64,000 nt of DNA from Tessaracoccus coleopterorum (GCF_011174705.1 NZ_JAANIJ010000001.1:2356001-2420000), one strand, 5' to 3'. Counted from the stretch's first letter, positions 32,853 through 43,182 are shown. Numbers and translations are program-made. Notes: generated by a model not told the origin, from the sequence alone.

Positions 32853-33814
32853 TCACTCGGCGGCGCCGGCCGCCTTCTCGATCGCCTCACGCCTGCTGGC
32901 GACCCGGTCCTCGACCTTGCTGAAGAGGTAGGAGGCGACCGTGCCCACCACGAGCATCGCTGCCGCGAAGGCGAGCGCGACGCCCAGCGAGAGCCCGCTG
33001 TCGGCCAGCCCCTGGGTCGTGTAGGCAGGCAGCACCTTGGTGGGGAACAGCGCCACGGAGGAGCCGACGACCAAGCCGAGGATCAGGTGGTACATCCGCG
33101 AGTAGTGGGTGTCGAACATCCAGGCCACCACCTTGGAGGCGAGCAGCACGCAGGCGATGCCGCCGATGGCGATGGGGATGATCGTGGCGAGTTGCAGCGC
33201 GGCGATGTCGGCCGACATCTTGTCATACAGGTCGAAGAAGATGAGGAAGTTCGATGGGCTGAGGCCGGGCACGATGAGGCCGAGGCCGATCAGGGCACCG
33301 GAACCGAGCCACACCGGGATGCTCGGTGCCACCGTCAGGCTGGCATTCCCGGCGATGAGCATCAGGACGAAGATCCCCACCGCGGAGCCGACCAGGATCA
33401 CCCAGTCGAGAGTGCTCCGGCCGCGCCTGCCCGCCTGCCGGAAGAGGGAGGGAACGTGCCGATCACGAAACCGACGAACAACACGATGAACTGCGCGGCG
33501 TAGGTCTCGAACGCCGTCTCGACCGCCTTCGCGAAGACGACGACGCCGAGCAGGCCGCCGATGCCGACCGGGATGAAGTACAAGACATTCTTGACGAAGT
33601 CCTTACGGATGTCGGCCAGGAAGCGGATCATCTGGCTGTAGATGTTGAAGATCACGGCGAGCACACCGCCCGACAGCCCCGGCAGGATGGCGCCGACACC
33701 CACGGCGAAGCCCTTCAGGAGTCGTCCGAACCAGCGTCCGACCGAGTCGGGCGCTGTCACCTCGTCGTGGACCTCGGTCTGGATGTCGGTTTGGGGAGCG
33801 GTCGGCTCAGTCAT
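32853..33814 (-). CDS. DUF368 membrane protein, candidate undecaprenyl-phosphate translocase
   Basis: About 320 residues, eight or more helices. Two inverted halves are visible through the repeated motif PGLSGG (AVGVGAILPGLSGGVLAVIF) and PGLSPSNFLIF (GLGLIVPGLSPSNFLIFFDL), the hallmark of DUF368. Members of DUF368 (PopT) have been shown to recycle undecaprenyl phosphate across the membrane for wall synthesis; applying that here is inference. A frame change near 33440 joins the halves. ATG 33814 begins MTEPTAPQ. Cytoplasmic N-terminal tail of ~25 residues. Confidence 0.82.
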
Positions 33815-34072
33815 GGTGCCTGCTTCTCATCGTGGGAAAACCGAGTCAACACTACGCAGCCCGCCCGCCCGACTCCAAGCCGGTGGCCGGGCCATGGACC
33901 ACGGTCTGATGCCGGGGTCGTGAGGACCCGCCGTGGTGTCGGTCTCCAGGGGTTGTCGCGGCGCGGGGACGTGCAAGGGTTTGCACCATGAGCATGCATT
34001 CCTGACCCCGGTGCGCGCGCCGCCACCCTCGGCCGCGCCGTCAACCATCCACCCGATCCCGAGGAATCCGCT

Positions 34073-35139
34073 GTGCTCGCCATCACCCCTTCACCCTTTC
34101 CGCCCGCCCGGACGATCCCGCCTGGCTGCGCTACCAGGAACTCCGCCGCCGACTCGACCACGCCCTCGTCGACGGTCCCGGGTTCGACACCAGCCCGAGG
34201 CCGCCTGGCTCGACGCCGTCAACGCGGAGGCGGAGTACCGCACTGAGCGGCTCCTTGCGCAGCTGGACGGCGAGGCGATCGGGTATGCGCGCCTCACCGT
34301 CAACCTGATCGACGACCCGAGTCCGGGGAGGTGTTCGTCTACGTTCTCCCGGAACGCCGCGGGCGGGCGTCGGTACGGCGCTCGCCGGCGCGGTCGCCGA
34401 CCTCGTCCGTGCGCTGGGGTTGACGCGGGTCGAGGCATGGGTGATGGTCCACCCGGACGGCGACGCCAGGCTCGCGCCGACGTCCGGGGTCGGATCGGTC
34501 CCGGCCGACGACCCCGGCATCCGGTTCGCCCTGCGCCACGGGTTCGGGCTGGGGCAGGTCGAGCGGGTCAGCCGGTACGATTTCGCTGCCCCGCCGATCG
34601 ATCCGCGCGACGCGCTCGCGGAGGCGGCCGAGGCCGCAGGCGACGACTATGAGGTGCTGCTCTTCGAGGGGCGGCAGCCGAGGACGCGCTCGCCGACCTC
34701 GCCCTGATGCGGGCCCGGATGTCGACCGATCCGCCCAACGGCGGGATCGAGGTGCGGGAGCAGCACTGGGACGCGACCCGGTTGCGCGACCGCGATGAGC
34801 GGTTGCTCGTGACGAAACGGTTCTGGCGGGCCGTCGTCAGGCACATCCCCAGTGGCAGGTTCGTCGCGCTCAGCGAGATGGCCCGCGTCAGGAGCAACCC
34901 GGATGCGTTCCTGGAGCAGTGGGACACACTGGTGGTCCCGAGCACCGGGGCACCGGCTCGGCATGCTGGTGAAGGCCGCCAACCTCATCCAGGTGCGGGA
35001 GGCGGCACCGGACGCGACCGCGCTGCTGACGTGGAACGCGGAGGAGAACCGCCACATGCTGAGCGTCAACGAGGCCCTCGGGTTCCGCCCTGTGCTGGTC
35101 GAGGCCGCGTTCCAGCGGAAGGTCGGTGGCGGCCAGTAG
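34073..35139 (+). CDS. tandem GNAT acetyltransferase (frameshifted)
   Basis: About 355 residues containing two GNAT domains, the architecture also seen in mycothiol synthase MshD. The N-terminal domain has EAIGYARLTVNLID, VFVYVLPERRGRGVGTAL (acetyl-CoA loop) and LGLTRVEAWV. The C-terminal domain has GRFVALSEMARV, HRLGMLVKAANL (loop partly disturbed by a shift) and ENRHMLSVNEALGFRPV. Most MshD-specific features are not clear, so the substrate is open. GTG 34073 follows GAGGA. Frame changes near 34090, 34188, 34328, 34680 and 34945. Confidence 0.75.
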
Positions 35140-35148
35140 CCTGACGCC

Positions 35149-35499
35149 ATGGTGGGAATCCGGAGGGCGAGGGCGTCGCGGCGCCGCGCGCGGCGGGTCG
35201 CCGCGTCGGGGAGCGACCTGACCGTCGCCGAGTGGGAACGGATCCTCGACGCGTGGCGGGAGTGCGCCTACTGCGGGGCCGACGGCGTCGCCCTCCAGAA
35301 GGACTGCGTGCTTCCCATCTCCCGCGGCGGCCGCTACACCATCGACAACGTGGTGCCCGCCTGCCGCTCGTGCAACGCGAGCAAGTGCAACACGGAGGTG
35401 ACGTCGTGGATGCGCCGCCACCGGCTGGACGAGGCGCGCTTCCTTGAGCGTTGGGTCGCGACGCTGCCCAACCTCCGCGCGGACGGTCCTCTCCGGTGA
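35149..35499 (+). CDS. HNH endonuclease
   Basis: Intact, 116 residues. The N-terminus is strongly basic (RRARASRRRARRVAA). The HNH zinc-finger core is CAYCGADG ... LPISRGGRYTIDNVVPACRSCNASK, giving two CxxC pairs; the expected first His of the core is replaced here (LPISRGG where DHxxPxSRGG is usual). ATG 35149 lies 6 bases after TAGCCT, whose TAG is also the stop of the GNAT gene, so it looks leaderless. Standalone actinobacterial HNH proteins of this size are common and of unknown target. Confidence 0.82.
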   Translation: MVGIRRARASRRRARRVAASGSDLTVAEWERILDAWRECAYCGADGVALQKDCVLPISRGGRYTIDNVVPACRSCNASKCNTEVTSWMRRHRLDEARFLERWVATLPNLRADGPLR

Positions 35500-35646
35500 G
35501 CCGGTGGCGCGGGGAGCACGTGCTGGCGACGGAGCGCCCGGCCTGTCATGTGGCCGCCTGATGGCGGCCCCGATCCGGCGTGACGACATCGGCGCCTGGG
35601 CCGCGGCCAACGGCAGCGTCACAGCCACTCCCAATAGGCTCATCCC

Positions 35647-36512
35647 ATGGACGACTACCTCGACGTGAACCGGGCCAACTGGGATGCACGGGCCGACGTG
35701 CACGTCGGCCCGGCGGCTACGACGTCGGGGCGGTGGCCGACCCGTCGTGGATCTCCGGCGTCGTGGCGTTCGACCGGCCCCGACTCGGCGACCTGACGGG
35801 CCTGGACGCCGTGCACCTGCAGTGCCACCTGGGCACCGACACGATCAGCCTCGCGCGGCTGGGTGCCACGATGACGGGGCTGGACCTGTCGCCCAGGTCG
35901 ATCGCATGGGCCAGGGAGATCGCCGATCGCGCCGGCGTCGGGATCGACTACGTCGTCTCGGATGTCTACGGCGCCGTCGGCGCCCTGGGGCTGGCCGCTT
36001 CGACCTCGTCTACACCGGGATCGGGGCGCTGTGCTGGCTGCCCGACATCCGGCGGTGGGCCGCCACCGTCTCCGGGCTGCTGCGGCCGGGAGGCCGGCTG
36101 TTCGTGCGGGACGGGCACCCGGTGCTGAACTCGCTGCTGCCCGTGACGGTGGGTGAGGCGCAGCCCGACGCGGATCAGCAGCCATGGTTGACGGGCCCGG
36201 GGAGCTCACCCCTGCGCTCGAGCTGCCGTACTGGGAGCGCCCCGAGCCGCTCGTGTGGCGCGACGAGGTGAGCTACGCGGGCGAGGCACAGTGGCGTCCC
36301 CGGAATCGATCGAATGGAACCACTCGCTGTCTGAGATCGTGATGGCGGTCCTCGACGCGGGGCTGCGGCTGGAGCTGCTGGTCGAGCACGACAGCGTGCC
36401 CTGGGACGCGCTTCCCGGGCTGATGGAGCCCGACGGGCTCGGCGAGTACCGGCTGCGGTCGCGGCCGGAACGGCTCCCCGCCTCCTTCACTCTGGTCGCG
36501 ACGCGCCCCTGA
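35647..36512 (+). CDS. SAM-dependent methyltransferase, class I
   Basis: About 285 residues. The SAM site is VHLQCHLGTDTISLARLGA (motif I variant), then MTGLDLSPRSIAWAREIADR (acidic ribose contact) and FDLVYTGIGALCWLPDIRRW. The post-motif LLRPGGRLFVRDGHPVL is typical. The C-terminal part has IEWNHSLSEIVMAVLDAGLR and LVEHDSVPWDALPG. Frame changes near 35710, 35998, 36200 and 36285. ATG 35647 lies 6 bases after TAGGCT (35635-35640). The substrate is unknown. Confidence 0.85.
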
Positions 36513-36523
36513 AGGCCGGAGCG

Positions 36524-37416
36524 TCAGTCGCCCTCGGCGTGCTTGCCGCGGCGCACCACCAGCGGGTCGGGCGCGAACACCACCGACGCATCCTTGCCCT
36601 CGTAGTCGAACTGGTGCAGGAACGCGCGCATCGCGTTGATCCGGGCACGCTTCTTGTCGTTCGACTTCACGGTCGTCCACGGCGCGAAGTTCTTGTCGGT
36701 GCGCACCAGCATCTGCTCCTTGGCGTGGGTGTACGCCTCCCACCGGTCGAGGCTCTCCAGATCCATGGGGGAGAGCTTCCACTGCCGCACCGGGTCGAGC
36801 TGCCGCAACGCGAACCGGGTGCGCTGCTCGTCCTGGGTGACCGAGAACCAGATCTTGGTGAGGCTGATGCCCGACTCGACAAGCATCCGTTCGAACTGCG
36901 GAGCCTGCGTCATGAACGTCTCGTACTCGTCGTCCGTGCAGAAACCCATCACCTTCTCCACCCCGGCCCGGTTGTACCAGGAGCGGTCGAACAGCACCAT
37001 CTCGCCCGAGGTGGGAGGTGCTGCACGTAGCGCTGGAAGTACCACTGTCCCCGTTCGCGCGTGTTCGGTGCGGCGAGCGCAACCACCCTTGCGGCGCGGG
37101 GTTCAGGTGCTCGGTGAAGCGCTTGATGGTGCTGCCCTTACCCGCCGCGTCCCTGCCCTCGAACACGATGACGTGCTTGGCGCCGGTGTCCTGCGACCAG
37201 TACTGGAATTTCAGCAACTCCACCTGCAGGAGGTACTTCTCCCGCTCGTAGATGGCGCGGTCCAGCAGCGCACCGTACGGGTAACCGTCCTGCCACGTCT
37301 CGATGGCGGAGCCGTCGGGGCGATCAGCTCGGGGTCCACCCCTCGGCGCCCTCGACGCGGTAGCCCTGGCGCTTCAGCAGGTCGATGTACTCGCGCAGCG
37401 GCATGTTCTGGGTCAT
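36524..37416 (-). CDS. ppk2: polyphosphate kinase 2
   Basis: A PPK2-family enzyme that transfers phosphate between polyphosphate and nucleotides. Walker A is [20 protein letters not shown] and Walker B is [18 protein letters not shown]. Also seen are [35 protein letters not shown] and [18 protein letters not shown], all family-typical. About 297 residues, as for single-domain PPK2. Frame changes near 37325, 37075 and 37025. ATG 37416 begins [17 protein letters not shown]. With ppgK in the same window it supports polyphosphate use. Confidence 0.92.
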
Positions 37417-37510
37417 GGCTCCATGCATAGCGCCTCACGGATGCCGGTGAGGCAACGACGCGCTCATGCGGACGTTTGTGAGTGTCCGCCCACCACCCTG
37501 GTGCCCGCCC

Positions 37511-38596
37511 TCAGCAGCTGATGCCCGCCGGCTTCGCGGCCACCTCACCGGTGTTGCGGCAGAGCCCGATCCCCTTCTCGGTGAGGCCTGACTTCATCGC
37601 GCGGATCGCGGACTCGTTGAACCCGTTCCACTGCATGTGCATCAGGACCGTGTCGCCACCCTTGGCGTTGCCCACGACATACGAGATCAGCTGCGAGGTG
37701 GACTTGCCGCGCCAGTCGTTCGTGTCGACGGTCCAGGTCCAGATCCGCATCCCGACGGCATCGTAGGCGCGGCGGACGGTGGAGTTGTACGCGCCGTAGG
37801 GCGGGCGCCCGTAGGTTGTCACAACGCCGGGCGACCCGAGCTGGCGCACCACCGAGGAGTAACTGAGCGTGGTCAGGTCGGGGTGGCTGATGGAGTGGTT
37901 GAACACGTAGTGCCCGAGCGAACGGGCGTACGCGGCGTCGAAGCGGCCCGCGGAGAGGCAGTCGCCGGTGGGGAACAGCGCGAGACGCACGCCCATGTCG
38001 GTGGCGGCCTTCACGGTCGTCTTGAAGGCGCTCAGCGACTTCGGGCAGTCATCGAAGGTGAGGATGACCCGGTTCGACGTGTTGGGGCCGTGGGTAACCG
38101 AGTAGGTGCCCGACGGCGGAGGGTGGGAACCGGATCCTTCGGCGGCCGGTACGTGTAGAGCGACTCGAGGTCGGTGCGGATCTGCCCGAAGTGCACGATG
38201 TTGTTGAAGACGTAGTTGCCGCGGCCGGTCGAGTCGATGTAGGAGCGGCAGCCGTTGCGTCCCGTGCGGGTGTCTCGCACTCGGTGTACCACTTCCGGCC
38301 GTTGACCGTGTGGTGCCCGGGCGTGGCCAGCGGGTTCCCGACCCACAGGCTGCGGGGGCCGGCAGGTACGTCAGGTTGTTGAACACCCAGACCCCGCCCG
38401 ACCTGATCTCCGTGCGGCAGCGCGCCGTCTGCGAGTACGGCTCGCACCAGGTGCGCCACTGGCGCCCGTTGACGGTGTGCTCGCCCGGCGTTGTGTAGAC
38501 GTCGAAGTCGGCCCGGGCCTGTGGAGCGGTGATACCCATGGTGACAACCATGGCCAGCGCCGCGAACACGGCCCCGATGATGCGTTGTGGTCGCAT
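37511..38596 (-). CDS. secreted polysaccharide deacetylase with N-terminal Cys/FNN modules
   Basis: A signal peptide (IIGAVFAALAMVVTMGITAP, cleavage near ARA) precedes two copies of a ~60-residue module. The first runs YTTPGEHTVNGRQWRT ... CEPYSQTARCRTEI ... VWVFNNLTYLP. The second runs TPGHHTVNGRKWYTECETP ... NGCRSYI ... YVFNNIVHFG. The C-terminal ~200 residues are a NodB-type deacetylase with TFDD (catalytic Asp, metal Asp), HSISHPD (metal His pair), RPPYGAYN and WTVDTNDW. It probably deacetylates wall or extracellular polysaccharide. Frame changes near 38355, 38270 and 38125. ATG 38596 has GAGGAG upstream. Confidence 0.85.
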   Translation of the reverse strand: MRPQRIIGAVFAALAMVVTMGITAPQARADFDVYTTPGEHTVNGRQWRTWCEPYSQTARCRTEIRSGGVWVFNNLTYLPAPAACGSGTRWPRPGTTRSTAGSGTPSARHPHGTQRLPLLHRLDRPRQLRLQQHRALRADPHRPRVALHVPAAEGSGSHPPPSGTYSVTHGPNTSNRVILTFDDCPKSLSAFKTTVKAATDMGVRLALFPTGDCLSAGRFDAAYARSLGHYVFNHSISHPDLTTLSYSSVVRQLGSPGVVTTYGRPPYGAYNSTVRRAYDAVGMRIWTWTVDTNDWRGKSTSQLISYVVGNAKGGDTVLMHMQWNGFNESAIRAMKSGLTEKGIGLCRNTGEVAAKPAGISC

Positions 38597-38731
38597 GTCG
38601 AACTCCTCTTCCCCCTGCTCAAACAGAGCTTCTCCAACCGACTGTAGCCATGTGCGCCCCGCCTGGGCGGGGCGCGCCGGAATCACTGTGCGGTTCCTCC
38701 GTGCCACACGGGCGCGGGCCGCACGGCAAAA

Positions 38732-38769
38732 GGAGAGGGCCGACGCGCGGCAGCGCGTCGGCCCTCTCC
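38732..38769 (-). terminator. intrinsic terminator of the met operon
   Basis: Arms of 16 bases (GGAGAGGGCCGACGCG and its complement) pair perfectly around a 6-base loop. On the minus strand TTTT follows the hairpin, and it sits 13 bases after the metQ stop, so it terminates metN-metI-metQ. Confidence 0.85.
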
Positions 38770-38781
38770 ACCATGGCTGTA

Positions 38782-39629
38782 TCAGCCGGGAATCACGTCA
38801 CCCGAGGGCCACTCAGACTTGATGAAGTCCTTGACGTCCTGCGAGTGCAGCAGCTCGTCGAGCTTCTGGATCGCGGTGCTACCGTCGTCCTCGGTGCGCC
38901 ACACCAGCACGTTGGCGTAGGGGTTGCCCTCCACTGCCTCGATCGCGATGGCGTCCTCGGCCTTCAGACCCGCGGTGAGGATGAAGTTGCCGTTGATCAG
39001 CGCGCCGGCGACCTTGGGGTCGTCGAGCAGCTGGACAACGACCTCGGGCTGCGTCTCCTCGAAGGTGAGGCCCTTCGGGTTCTGCGCGTCGGTCAGCGTC
39101 AGGACGGTGGTGTCCTCGGTGACGTCGGCCAGCAGGCCGTTCTCCTCGAGGAGCTTCAGCCCGCGGTACTGGTTGGACGGGTCGTTGGTGATGGCGATCT
39201 GGCCGCCGTCCGGGATCTGGTCGGCCGAGTCGAACTGGTCCGAGAACAGGGCGAAGGGCTCAATGTGGATGCCCTCGCCGTGCGAGAACTCGAAGCCCTT
39301 CTCCGCGATCTGGTTCTCCAGGTACGGCAGGTGCTGGAAGTAGTTCGCGTCGAGGTCACCCGAGGCCAGCGCCTCGTTGGGGAGCACGTAGTCGTCGAAC
39401 TCGGTGATCTGGATGTCCAGTCCCGCGTCCGCGGCGAGGTTGTCGCGCACGAACTCGAGGATCTTGGCGTGGGGAGCGGGCTGGCGCCGACCTTGAGGGT
39501 CGTCACGGCGGCCGCGGACTCCGAGCCGGTGGGGCTGGTGGTGCTGCCGGGTGTCGCTTCGCCGCCGCAGGCGGTCAGGGACATGGCGGCTGCCAACGAG
39601 GCAGCGACTGCGGTCAGGATCTTTCGCAT
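38782..39629 (-). CDS. metQ: methionine ABC transporter binding lipoprotein
   Basis: About 282 residues. The signal MRKILTAVAASLAAAMS ends in the lipobox LTACG. The NlpA/MetQ domain reads LKVGASP, DIQITEFDDYVLPNEALASG, DLDANYFQHLPYLENQIAEK, QIAITNDPSNQYRGLKLLEE, PEVVVQLLDDPKVAGALING and WRTEDDGSTAIQKLDELLHS. It binds D- or L-methionine outside the membrane. A frame change near 39470 is needed at the family's P-H-A-x-I-L region. Last gene of metN-metI-metQ, with a terminator behind it. Confidence 0.93.
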
Positions 39630-39717
39630 GAGGGTTCCTCCCTTGCTCTGGGCCAACAACAAGTTGGCCGCCTTTGTGGCCTTGATGGCCGTCCCGCCGG
39701 GCGGGAAATCTGTGGGA

Positions 39718-40409
39718 TCAGCGGTGGTCGACTGCCTTCGAGACGCGGTCGCCCACCCACTGGATGAGCTGCACCAGCACCACGAGCAGCACGACGGTCA
39801 TCACCATGACATCGATCTGGTAGCGCTGGAAGCCGTAGTTGTAGGCCAGCCGGCCGAGGCCACCTCCGCCGATCAGGCCTGCCATGGCCGAGTATCCGAC
39901 GATGGTCACAACGGTGGTGGTCAACGACGCGACGAGCGAGGGCAGCGACTCGGGAAGCAGCACCTTGACCACCGTCTGCAGCTTCGTCGACCCCATCGCG
40001 TGGGCGGCGTCGAGCTTGCCGGAGTGCACCTCGCGCAGGGACGTCTCCACCAGCCGTGCGAAGAACGGGATGGCCGCGATGGCCAGCGACACGGAGGCGG
40101 CGATCGGGCCGATCTTGGTACCGACGAGGAAGGCGGTGAACGGCATCAGGGCGATCATCAGGATCGCGTACGGGAACGACCTGGTGATGTTGACGATGAC
40201 GGTCGACAACACGATGCTCAGGGGTCGGTTCTCGCTCATGCCGCCCGGTCTGGTGATGTAGAGCAGCACGCCGAGAGGGAGCCCGAGGATGAGGGTGGCG
40301 AGCGAGGAGAGGCCGACCATCTGGAGGGTTTCCACCAGAGCCGGGAGCATCGCCTTCTGGATGGCGGGTTGGCGAACCAGGTGCCTTCGAGGGGATCACG
40401 CGGCGTCAC
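39718..40409 (-). CDS. metI: methionine ABC transporter permease
   Basis: About 230 residues, five helices. Family motifs are ALVETLQMVGLSSLATLILG, ENRPLSIVLSTVIVNITRSF, PYAILMIALMPFTAFLVGT, AIAAIPFFARLVETSLREV and SAMAGLIGGGGLGRLAYNYG. The start GTG 40409 ([16 protein letters not shown]) lies inside the end of metN, overlapping by 14 bases; a frame change near 40365 joins it to the first helix. It forms the membrane channel with MetN. Confidence 0.92.
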
Positions 40410-41405
40410 CCCCGTAGCCGAGGTCGGAGGTGAGCTGGGCATCGGCCCCGAGCGCGCGCAGTTCGTCGATGACCCGCTGTGGATCGGTCCCCTCCGGAAC
40501 CGCCAGCCGCAGGTGGGAGAAGGTGGTGCCCGCGAGGTGTTCTACGCTTCCCGCGAGGATCGCGATTTCGGCGCCCACCCGGTTGGAGACGTGCGCCACC
40601 ACGGGCTGCAGGGTCCGCGGGCCTGACGACAGCACGTCGACGAGGGTGCCGACGCCGTGCAGGTCGGCGTGCGGCGGGATGCCGAGGAGCGCCTGGCTCA
40701 GGCGTCCGTCGAGGCGGTTGACGACGTCGGTGAGCGCGCCCGACTCGACGATCCGGCCGCCCTCGAGGAGCGAGACCGAGTCGCAGATTCGCTTCACGAC
40801 GTGCATCTCGTGCGTGATGACGAGCACCGCGAGCTCGGAGCGGCCGCGCAGCGACACGATGAGGTCGAGGATCTCGTCGGTGGTGCGGGGGTCGAGGGCC
40901 GAGGTGGGCTCATCGAACAGGAGTACGTCCGGGTCGGTGGCGAGCGCGCGGGCGATGCCCACGCGCTGGCGCATGCCTCCGGAGAGCTGTGCGGGGTAGG
41001 CGTTGGCGGCGTCGGTCAGCCCGACGAGCCCGAGCAGTTCGGCGACCTTCGCGTTGCGGTGCGTCGCGGCTGCCTTGACGATCTCGAGTGGGTAGCCGAC
41101 GTTCTGGGCGATGGTGCGCGAGTCGAAGAGGTTGGCCTGCTGGAACACGAGCCCGATCCGGCGCCGTGCCGTTCGGAGCGCATCTGAGCGGGCGGCGGTG
41201 AGGTCGACCCCGTTGATCTCGACGGTTCCCGACGTGGGCGGTCGAGCATCGTGAGGCAGCGCACCAGGGTCGACTTGCCCGCCCCGGAATGCCCGATGAT
41301 GCCGTGGATGGAGCCGGCCGGGACGCTCAGCGACACACCGTCGAGCGCGCGCACCGTGCGTGTCCCCTGTGTGTAGACCTTCGTGAGGTCGGTGACCGTG
41401 ATCAT
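40396..41405 (-). CDS. metN: methionine ABC transporter ATP-binding protein
   Basis: About 336 residues. The ATPase core has [20 protein letters not shown] (Walker A), [17 protein letters not shown] (signature), [13 protein letters not shown] (Walker B) and the switch His in VITHEMHVV. The C-terminal NIL domain ([20 protein letters not shown]) binds methionine and gives feedback inhibition in the family. A frame change near 41240 falls before [15 protein letters not shown] 41405 has GGACAGGAG upstream. First gene of the operon. Confidence 0.93.
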
Positions 41406-41705
41406 GACCACTCCTGTCCTCTCGGAGAGCATTCAATCAGGCGGTGGCCCCTACCACGAACTCCGACCTTGCCTGTCCATCCTTCGTTCACCACCCGCGA
41501 AACGGGGAATATCCGTGCCTCGGGCCCGGCTGTGCCCCGCCCGACCCGGGCGGCGCCGTCGGCAGGTACAGGGGCGGGGCGGCCGGCGATGGCCCGCGGA
41601 GGGGTGAGGGCGCCCGGTGGCGCTTCCTCCCCTTCGCGCACGGGCGACCCGATGCTCCTGAGGTCCGCACCTCCGCGATGGAGGGGTGCGCGACGTGGGG
41701 GTCGC
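41406..41705. other. non-coding gap between metN and TetR
   Basis: I see no plausible gene here. It should hold the metN promoter. I compared it by eye with SAM-I and SAM-IV riboswitch patterns and found no match. Several GC-rich inverted segments exist, none convincing. Confidence 0.4.
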
Positions 41706-42260
41706 TCAGACGAGTCGCGGGTCGATGAGTTCGAGGGCCCTGCGGGCCGCGGCGTGCGGATCCTCCGGTCGCGCGGTGACCACCCCGTAGACCATGTGGA
41801 TGATCGTCACGAGGTCGTCAGGCGTCCAGCGCGGATCGGCGAGCCCGGCGCCCTGGGCGAGGGCGAGGGGCTCGGCGAGGAGCCGTTGCAGGCGGCCGCC
41901 GGAGATGCGTCGGGGAAGGTCGTCCTCGTCGAAGACCATCTCCACCAGCGCTGTCGTCTCGACCACCGAACTGATCAGGCGCCGCCACAGCTTCGGAAAG
42001 CCCTCCGGGCGGCGGACGTTCGCGGCGATCTCCTCGATCTCGGCGAGGTTCTCGGCGAACACCGCCAGCGCGAGGTCGAGCCGCGTCGAGAAGTGCCGGT
42101 AGAGGGCACCCTGGCCGACCCCGGCGTCGTGCGCGATGGCGGTGAGGGAGACCCGGTAACCGTCCCGCATGAACAGTCTGCGTGCCGACGCGATGAGGGC
42201 CGCGCGCGTCCGCGAACCGGACGGTGGCGGAGCGTGTCGGGTCGACGAAGCCGAATGCAT
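41706..42260 (-). CDS. TetR-family regulator
   Basis: Intact, 184 residues. The N-terminal HTH is SLTAIAHDAGVGQGALYRHF, in standard position (residues ~38-57), preceded by ALIASARRLFMRDGY. The C-terminal ligand domain is divergent, as usual. ATG 42260 (MHSASSTRHAPPPSG) is chosen over longer readings. Its gene targets are not evident; the neighbouring genes point away or are unrelated. Confidence 0.9.
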   Translation of the reverse strand: MHSASSTRHAPPPSGSRTRAALIASARRLFMRDGYRVSLTAIAHDAGVGQGALYRHFSTRLDLALAVFAENLAEIEEIAANVRRPEGFPKLWRRLISSVVETTALVEMVFDEDDLPRRISGGRLQRLLAEPLALAQGAGLADPRWTPDDLVTIIHMVYGVVTARPEDPHAAARRALELIDPRLV

Positions 42261-42348
42261 GGGCACACAGTAGCGGGACCCGCGCCGCGGAATGGGCGAT
42301 GGAGCAAGAGTCACAGGAAGCGATCCGCGGCCGGCCTTGTCGTCGCGG

Positions 42349-42937
42349 TCAGCCTTTTGAGAACCGCAGCACCTCGTCGGCCACCTCGCGGAAGATCCCT
42401 CGGCGAGGACGGCCCCGATGCGACGCACCCGATCCGGGTCGATCCGGATGATCCGGTTGACGCGCGCCTCGCTGGGGCGCCGCTGGGAGTCCCAGCCGCC
42501 GACGCCGATGTCGATCCAGAAACGCCCGGCCCGGGCCTCCTGTTCGGCGTCCCGGTCGTGGTCCTGCGACGTCACCTGCAGGCCGAGCAGCCACGGCCCG
42601 TCGCGGCCGATCAGCAGCACTGGGCGGTCCTTCCCCTTTGAGTGGTCCTCCTCGAAGGGCACCCAGGTCCAGACGACCTCTCCGGGTCCGCCCGGCGGTC
42701 GTTGTGGGGCTGGTAGACGATCTCGGGGCGGCCGCGGAAGTCGCCGGGTAGCCGTCGGGGACCGCGCCGGGTTCGGGCCGGCGGGCTGTTCGGTGAAGGT
42801 GGCGCCCGGCCTCGCTTTCGGCCCGCCGGAGGGCCTCGCCTTCCGTGGCGCGGTGCGCGTCGAGCGCTCCAGCGCGCGGGTCGCCACCTGGCGGAGGACC
42901 CGGAGGGCGCCGTCGAGGAAGGGTTGCGTGCGGCCAT
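42349..42937 (-). CDS. PemK/MazF-like protein with long basic N-terminal extension
   Basis: About 196 residues. The C-terminal ~110 residues resemble PemK/MazF toxins (RNA endonucleases): VVWTWVPFEEDHSKGKDRPV, LLIGRDGPWLLGLQVTSQDH, WIDIGVGGWDSQRRPSEARV and NRIIRIDPDRVRRIGAVL. The first ~75 residues are a basic, Pro/Arg/Ala-rich extension absent from classical toxins. No antitoxin-like gene flanks it, so function as a toxin is doubtful. Frame changes near 42760, 42690 and 42400. ATG 42937 lies 7 bases after TAGACT (42945-42950 minus). Confidence 0.65.
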
Positions 42938-43022
42938 GGTCGCGAGTCTAGCCAGCCCCACGCCCTGTCGAGCGGACGAGCAACCTGGCCGTAAACCGTA
43001 CGTGCCCGATCCCGCGCGGCTA

Positions 43023-43182
43023 GTGTTTCGTGTCAGAGGTTCGTTGATGATAGGTGGCGCGCCGCTGGATGCATCGCAAGGCCGACGATCGAAGTCGCAC
43101 CTTGCCGTTCGTCGAGAGAGGAGAACGCCGCGAGGCGCCAGCGGAGGGCCGCATAGCGCAGCGAATATCTGACACGGGACAC
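43023..43182. mobile_element. MITE-like 160-bp element with TA flanks
   Basis: GTGTTTCGTGTCAGA (43023-43037) faces TCTGACACGGGACAC (43168-43182), a 15-base terminal inverted repeat with two mismatches. Weaker complementarity continues inward for about 45 bases, down to CCGCTGG pairing with CCAGCGG. TA flanks both ends (43021-43022 and 43183-43184), as in IS630/Tc1-mariner target duplications. No transposase lies inside, so it is a non-autonomous or deleted relic. Confidence 0.72.

Noticed and set aside
38587..40626. 679-codon plus-strand open frame opposite the met operon
   Set aside because: Antisense shadow of metQ and metI with biased composition and no recognisable domain.
41406..41705. 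SAM riboswitch before metN
   Set aside because: The region was compared by eye with SAM-I and SAM-IV patterns; the conserved core sequences are missing. A covariance search could still find a distant form.
42924..43172. Open reading frame of 82 codons upstream of the membrane protein at 43195
   Set aside because: It overlaps the PemK start and lies mostly within the inverted-repeat element; its translation is low-complexity and has no start signal.
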